Translations under genes and position numbers: made by a program | Notes under the pieces: generated by a model | The model's input: the letters and a program-made list of their open reading frames with translations, nothing else | What the model was told of the DNA's origin: nothing | Databases searched by the model: none | Part shown: positions 60,177 through 64,000 of the stretch, piece by piece | How the letters are laid out: each line of letters opens with the position of its first letter | How positions within the stretch are numbered: the first letter of the stretch is position 1 | NCBI RefSeq assembly: GCF_003851545.1 | Contig: NZ_BHVX01000006.1 | Location: 186,001 to 250,000 of the forward strand | Direction: 5' to 3' | From: Ralstonia sp. SET104 | Lineage (GTDB): Bacteria > Pseudomonadota > Gammaproteobacteria > Burkholderiales > Burkholderiaceae | DNA length: 64,000 nucleotides

Positions 60177-60839
60177 CTAAGAGCGCGCGGTGCCGTGATC
60201 ACTCCAGCTGTTTTCGAACAGCATTTCGTTGAGTGATCGCCGTTTTTCCCAGCCCTTCTGTTCCAACATCGGCTTCTCGTAAAAGCTGTCGACATGACCG
60301 AGGCAGAGGACGGCAACTGGCCGGGCGCCGGGCGGCAGTCGTAGCAGTCGGCCGAGCTGTTCAGGGTCGAATAAGGAAACCCAACCCATACCGACCCCTT
60401 CCGCACGCGCGGCAAGCCAGATGTTCTGGATGGCACAGGCCACCGAGGCGAGATCCATCTCCGGCATGGTGCGTCGGCCAAAGATATGCCGCTCGCGTCC
60501 ATCCATGAGGGCGGCCACCAGAACTTCCCCGCAGTCCAGGATGCCCTCGACCTTGAGTCGCATGAACTCGTCCTGGCGCTCGCCCAGTGCAGCCGCGGTG
60601 CGCTCGCGTTCGGCTTCGACCAGCGCATGGACTTGCGCTCTCAGGCACCTGTCAGTGATGCGAATGAAGCGCCAGGGCTGCATGAAGCCGACGCTGGGGG
60701 CGAGATGCGCCGCGTGCAGCAAGCGTTCGAGCAATGCCGGGTCGAGCGGGTCTGACCGGAAGTGGCGCATGTCGCGGCGCTCCCGGATGGCGCGATAGAC
60801 GGCGGCAATTTCATCTTCGCTGTATCGATACGGGTTCAT
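60177..60839 (-). CDS. bluB: BluB, 5,6-dimethylbenzimidazole synthase
   Basis: A 220-residue flavin-destructase of the nitroreductase fold: RRDMRHFRSDPLD, HLAPSVGFMQPWRFI, the stretch MPEMDLASVACAIQNIWLAARAEGVGMGWVS and VLCLGHVDSFYEKPMLEQKGWEKR are BluB signatures. It converts reduced FMN to DMB, the lower ligand of cobalamin. It overlaps the cobB/cbiA gene by ATGA. It is the last gene of the cobalamin operon and has no terminator directly behind it. Confidence 0.94.
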   Translation of the reverse strand: MNPYRYSEDEIAAVYRAIRERRDMRHFRSDPLDPALLERLLHAAHLAPSVGFMQPWRFIRITDRCLRAQVHALVEAERERTAAALGERQDEFMRLKVEGILDCGEVLVAALMDGRERHIFGRRTMPEMDLASVACAIQNIWLAARAEGVGMGWVSLFDPEQLGRLLRLPPGARPVAVLCLGHVDSFYEKPMLEQKGWEKRRSLNEMLFENSWSDHGTARS

Positions 60840-62140
60840 GGCTTGAATAGCCTGGCAGCGGCGCACGGGTTGGAGGGAAAGTAGCAATGCAGGTAGCTCG
60901 CGAGCATGCTGCCGTGGCGATAGACCGCTTCGCCCTGTGCTGTGCCGCTGGCGCGGCGGGCGTGGGTATGCGGGGCGAGCGGAGTCTGCAGGCTTGAATA
61001 GTGGAAAGCATGGCCACGCAGCGTTGCGCCGTCGAGTTCAACCGATTGCAGGCCGAGCCCGGCAAGCCGGCTCTGCAGCGTTGCATGGCCGGGCAGGAGA
61101 TCGAGCATCGCGCCGGTTCTACCAGCGTTGTCGGTGAGTGAGTCCAGCAGGTAAAGCATGCCACCACACTCAGCATAGAGAGGCTTGCCCGCTGCAACGT
61201 GCGCGCACAGCGTCGCCTTGGTCACGCTGTTGGCGGCGAGTGTGTCGAGGTGCAGTTCCGGGTAGCCGCCCGGCAGGTAGACTGCGTCAGCCGACGGCAG
61301 CGGTTCATTGGCCAGTGGCGAGAAGAACGCGATGTCGGCTCCCATCGCGGTGAGCAGTTCTAGATTGGCCGGGTAGATGAAGGAGAAGGCCTGGTCTCGC
61401 GCAACGGCGATTTTTGTTCCCGTCAGGAGCCTCGGTACTGGAGTATCCGCGACAGGCGTGAACGAGACCGACGGAGGTAATTCCGACAGCCCTGTTCCGG
61501 CGATGCGTGCCGCGGCGGTCTCGATGCGCTGCTCGAGATCGACGATCTCCTGTGCCTGAACCAGGCCAAGATGGCGCTCAGGCAAGGTCATCGCATCGTC
61601 ACGCATCACGGTGCCGACGCAGCGCAGCGATGGCGGCAGCATCTCACTCAGCATCTCGGCATGGCGGGCACTGGCAACGCGGTTGGCCACGACACCATGG
61701 AACGGCAGCCCAGGTCGAAAATTCGACAGGCCGTAGGCCACTGCTGCAAAGGTCTGTGCCATGCCGTTTGCGTCAATGACGGGCAGGACTGGCACGCTGA
61801 ACGTAGCCGCGAGGTCCGCACTCGAAGGCGTGCCATCGAACAAGCCCATGCTGCCTTCAATCAGGATTAGGTCGGCGTCTGCTGCCGCAGCGTAAAGCCG
61901 GTGGCGACAGTCGGCTTCTCCGGTCATCCACAAGTCGAGCGAATACACCGGGTTGCCCGACGCGCGCTCCAGAATGTAGGGGTCGAGAAAATCGGGCCCA
62001 GTCTTGAACACGCGAACCGTGCGCCCGAGGTTGCGGTGATGACGAGCGAGGCCGGCCGTCAGCGTGGTTTTGCCCTGATGCGAGGCCGGTGCGGTGAGAA
62101 ACAGCGCCGGGCACGAGCGAGGCTTGGCTTGCTCAGACAT
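60836..62140 (-). CDS. cobB: Cobyrinate/hydrogenobyrinate a,c-diamide synthase
   Basis: A 434-residue amidotransferase (CobB/CbiA). The N-terminal P-loop ASHQGKTTLTAGLARH is at about 17-32, followed by KTGPDFLDPYILERASG. The C-terminal class I glutaminase has VYLPGGYPELH and the catalytic Cys in KPLYAECGGMLYL. It amidates the a and c side chains using glutamine and ATP. It begins 3 bp after cobO. Confidence 0.94.
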   Translation of the reverse strand: MSEQAKPRSCPALFLTAPASHQGKTTLTAGLARHHRNLGRTVRVFKTGPDFLDPYILERASGNPVYSLDLWMTGEADCRHRLYAAAADADLILIEGSMGLFDGTPSSADLAATFSVPVLPVIDANGMAQTFAAVAYGLSNFRPGLPFHGVVANRVASARHAEMLSEMLPPSLRCVGTVMRDDAMTLPERHLGLVQAQEIVDLEQRIETAAARIAGTGLSELPPSVSFTPVADTPVPRLLTGTKIAVARDQAFSFIYPANLELLTAMGADIAFFSPLANEPLPSADAVYLPGGYPELHLDTLAANSVTKATLCAHVAAGKPLYAECGGMLYLLDSLTDNAGRTGAMLDLLPGHATLQSRLAGLGLQSVELDGATLRGHAFHYSSLQTPLAPHTHARRASGTAQGEAVYRHGSMLASYLHCYFPSNPCAAARLFKP

Positions 62141-62143
62141 GCG

Positions 62144-62746
62144 CTAGTACTCCACGCCTTGCTGCGCCTTCACCCCTTGCTCGCGATACGGGTGCTTGAC
62201 CAGACGCATTTCGGTGACGAGATCGGCTGCCTCGATGAGCGCCTCTGGCGCATGCCGGCCGGTGACCACCACGTGCAGGGCAGGTGGGCGCGCCGCGAAG
62301 ACGGCCAGCACTTCTGCCAGCGGGAGGTAGTCATACTTGAGCACAATGTTCAGCTCGTCCAGGATCACCATGTCGTACGCGCCGCTGCCAATCATGCGGC
62401 ATGCCTCGGCCCAGCCCTTGCGGGCCGTTGCGATATCCGCGTCACGATCCTGGGTGTTCCAGGTGTAGCCGTCGCCCATCGTCAGGAAGTCGCAGTTGGG
62501 AAAACCGCCCAGGAGATCGCGCTCGGCGGTATGCAATGCGCCCTTGATGAACTGAACGACACCGAGTCGCATGCCATGACCAACCACGCGCAGCCCCATG
62601 CCAAAGGCTGCGCTGCTCTTGCCTTTGCCGGTGCCGGTGTTGACGATCAGCAGGCCCTTCTCCAGGGTGGCGGCGGCCTTCTTCTTTTCGAAGCCGGCCT
62701 TGCGCCGTTCTGTCATCCGCTGGTGTGCGGCCGGGTCCGTTTGCAT
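62144..62746 (-). CDS. cobO: Cob(I)yrinic acid a,c-diamide adenosyltransferase
   Basis: A 200-residue CobO/BtuR-type enzyme. The P-loop IVNTGTGKGKSSAAFGMGLR is at about 33-52; GVVQFIKG, MGDGYTWNTQDR, DMVILDELNIVLKYDYL and VVTGRHAPEALIEAADLVTEM follow. It puts the adenosyl group on cobalt. The start ATG 62746 has AGGGAAG in good position; ATG 62782 would overlap cobW. Confidence 0.94.
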   Translation of the reverse strand: MQTDPAAHQRMTERRKAGFEKKKAAATLEKGLLIVNTGTGKGKSSAAFGMGLRVVGHGMRLGVVQFIKGALHTAERDLLGGFPNCDFLTMGDGYTWNTQDRDADIATARKGWAEACRMIGSGAYDMVILDELNIVLKYDYLPLAEVLAVFAARPPALHVVVTGRHAPEALIEAADLVTEMRLVKHPYREQGVKAQQGVEY

Positions 62747-62772
62747 GATGGACGTCTTCCCTTGTCGTTCAC

Positions 62773-63885
62773 TCAACGCCATGTCGTGCGCGTCAATTGG
62801 CTCAACTGCTCGACGACGCGCGTGCGGCTCGGGTGATACCCGATGAAGACGAGTTGCGCGTGCCGCGCCGGTGCAGCGTCAGGTTCCGTTCGCAATTCGA
62901 TCCGGCTACGCACGCCCTGGATGATGAGCCTGCCGCCGCCGTCACGCGGCGACGCGAAGCCCTTGATGCGCAGAAGCGGTTCGCTGCACGCGATAGCGGC
63001 GATGGCTTCGCGCAGCGTCTGCGGGTCCTGCGCGTCTGTGCTGCGGATCATGAACGACAACCAGCCCGGATCCTGCTCATGGAAATGCTTGTGCGTGGCC
63101 AGGCCATGGCTGTGTGCGCCCAGGCTGCCGTGGCTGTGTCCATCGAGCAGGCGTTGGTTCGCGAGCGGACGCATCTTCAGCCCCGGCATGCTGGCGACAG
63201 GTCCGAAGTGACGGTGCCCGGCATTGGCCGGCTCGTGCAGGTGCAGGCCCAGCGTCAGACGTGTGTCGAGCTTTGCCTTGTAGGCCAGTTCGATAAAGCG
63301 GATCGAGGGCGCGAGTTCGCGCACGCGCGCTTCGGCTTCCAACAAGGTGTCATCACCGAGGGTATCGATCTTGTTGAGCACGACGATATCGGCGTTGGCC
63401 AGTTGCTGCTCGAACAGGCTCGCGACCGATTGCCCAAGGGCCTGGTCCGCACTTGCGGTGGCCTGGCCGAAACCGCCTGCCAGCAGAAGCGGGGCGTCGA
63501 CAACCGCCAGCGTCGCGTCGAGCACGAAATAGGGCGCGAGCGCCTCTCCCTGCAACTGCGCCATCACGGCGCTCGGCAGCGCCAGGCCGGAGGTTTCAAT
63601 CAGCACATGGTCGATCAGGCCGCGGCGTTGCCATAGCGCCTGCATCGTCGGCAAGAAGTCTTCGTCGTCGTCATAGGCGACCAGGCCGTTGGAGAGGTCG
63701 TGGATTTCGACCTCGCCACCTTCGCCGCGCAGCAGTGCGCCGTCGATCGAGACCTCGCCAAACTCGTTGACCAGGATCGCGAGGCGGCGTTGCCTGCTGT
63801 CGCGCATCAGGTTCGACAGCAGCGTGGTCTTGCCGGCCCCAAGAAATCCGGTGATGACGGTCACCGGAATGCGTGGCTGGCTCAT
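62773..63885 (-). CDS. cobW: CobW-like GTPase without the CxCC motif
   Basis: A 370-residue G3E GTPase. Walker A GFLGAGKTTLL is at residues 13-23, the guanine motif NKID is present, and there is a His-rich metal region (HFG..., GHSHGSLGAHSHGLATHKHFHEQD). CobW proteins deliver cobalt to cobalamin synthesis. The normal NGCICC motif reads NGLVAY (residues 66-71), so all three cysteines that grip the metal are gone; an acidic run YDDDEDF follows. It overlaps the upstream gene by ATGA. Confidence 0.9.
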   Translation of the reverse strand: MSQPRIPVTVITGFLGAGKTTLLSNLMRDSRQRRLAILVNEFGEVSIDGALLRGEGGEVEIHDLSNGLVAYDDDEDFLPTMQALWQRRGLIDHVLIETSGLALPSAVMAQLQGEALAPYFVLDATLAVVDAPLLLAGGFGQATASADQALGQSVASLFEQQLANADIVVLNKIDTLGDDTLLEAEARVRELAPSIRFIELAYKAKLDTRLTLGLHLHEPANAGHRHFGPVASMPGLKMRPLANQRLLDGHSHGSLGAHSHGLATHKHFHEQDPGWLSFMIRSTDAQDPQTLREAIAAIACSEPLLRIKGFASPRDGGGRLIIQGVRSRIELRTEPDAAPARHAQLVFIGYHPSRTRVVEQLSQLTRTTWR

Positions 63886-64000
63886 GCTGGCAACCTCCGC
63901 AACGCGTCCAGAACGCCGGCAAAATCGGAGTTGATGGCCGGATAGTCGATGGCGGGGCGATCGACAACGATCAGCGGGATGCCAAGCGCAGCAGCGGCAG
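63882..64000 (-). CDS. cobK: C-terminal end of probable precorrin-6A reductase
   Basis: Only the last 38 codons are in the window: AAALGIPLIVVDRPAIDYPAINSDF and so on to a TGA that overlaps the cobW start (ATGA). The GIPLIVVDRP phrase matches the end of CobK/CbiJ, which reduces precorrin-6A. The call rests on this short piece and on the operon context. Confidence 0.55.
   Translation of the reverse strand, partial: AAAALGIPLIVVDRPAIDYPAINSDFAGVLDALRRLPA

Noticed and set aside
55185-60180. CRISPR-associated transposon
   Set aside because: No cas gene or repeat-spacer array is present within or beside the module.
60177-64000. Cobalamin riboswitch for the cob operon
   Set aside because: The 5' end of the operon lies outside the window and no B12-box is seen between the genes present.

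Overview
The window looks like a chromosome or second replicon of a high-GC beta-proteobacterium of the Burkholderiaceae, most likely Ralstonia or a close relative. The evidence is the codon use and GC content, the 16-strand porin type, the fused QuiC-type dehydroshikimate dehydratase and a tandem glycine riboswitch of beta-proteobacterial form. I could not confirm the species. No tRNA, rRNA or CRISPR array was seen.

Layout. 1-411: end of a gamma-glutamyltransferase gene. 487-9329: a shikimate/quinate catabolism locus. It has a metabolite:H+ symporter, a shikimate dehydrogenase, a Bcr-type MFS protein and an HPPD-family dioxygenase on the minus strand, then an IclR regulator, and divergently a two-domain 3-dehydroshikimate dehydratase (to protocatechuate) and a porin. 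Two copies of one palindromic site mark the likely IclR operators. 9400-10897: a DadA-type flavin oxidoreductase behind a tandem glycine riboswitch. 11076-12344: chromate transporter.

12419-29546: a biofilm-type adhesin locus. An RcsB-like response regulator and a hybrid-kinase relative that has lost its phospho-acceptor His and Asp but keeps its HPt histidine flank a TPR/glycosyltransferase-like protein. A type I secretion operon (ABC protein, HlyD-type adaptor, unusual TolC), a 1664-residue BapA-like adhesin with a duplicated secretion module, and an OmpA-like protein follow. 29700-30335 holds a structured, phage-type C4/Ash-like element with small ORFs, followed by terC.

32731-43808: a light/oxidative-stress and lipid-modification cluster. 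It has a LitR-like MerR regulator, folE, an FAD amine oxidase, DUF1365, two CFA-type methyltransferases, DUF1295, DUF2878, a lipocalin, a chalcone-isomerase-like protein, a fasciclin protein, and a SigK/RskA-like sigma/anti-sigma pair. The amine oxidase-DUF1365-Cfa-DUF1295 order plus sigma/anti-sigma recalls the sigK locus of Mycobacterium tuberculosis. 44235-54153 is mixed chromosomal content: an esterase, the DUF1326/DUF2182 pair, SDR and GST, NmrA with an ECF sigma factor, AraC-like and Crp-like regulators, and an acyl-CoA synthetase.

54154-60155 is foreign: an IS3-family remnant, an AT-rich stretch and a compact four-gene Tn7-like transposition operon (TnsA-like, TnsB-like DDE transposase, TnsC/TniB-like ATPase with altered nucleotide-binding motifs, TniQ). 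It stops 21 bp from the 3' end of bluB. 60177-64000 is a cobalamin synthesis operon (cobK end, cobW, cobO, cobB/cbiA, bluB) on the minus strand.
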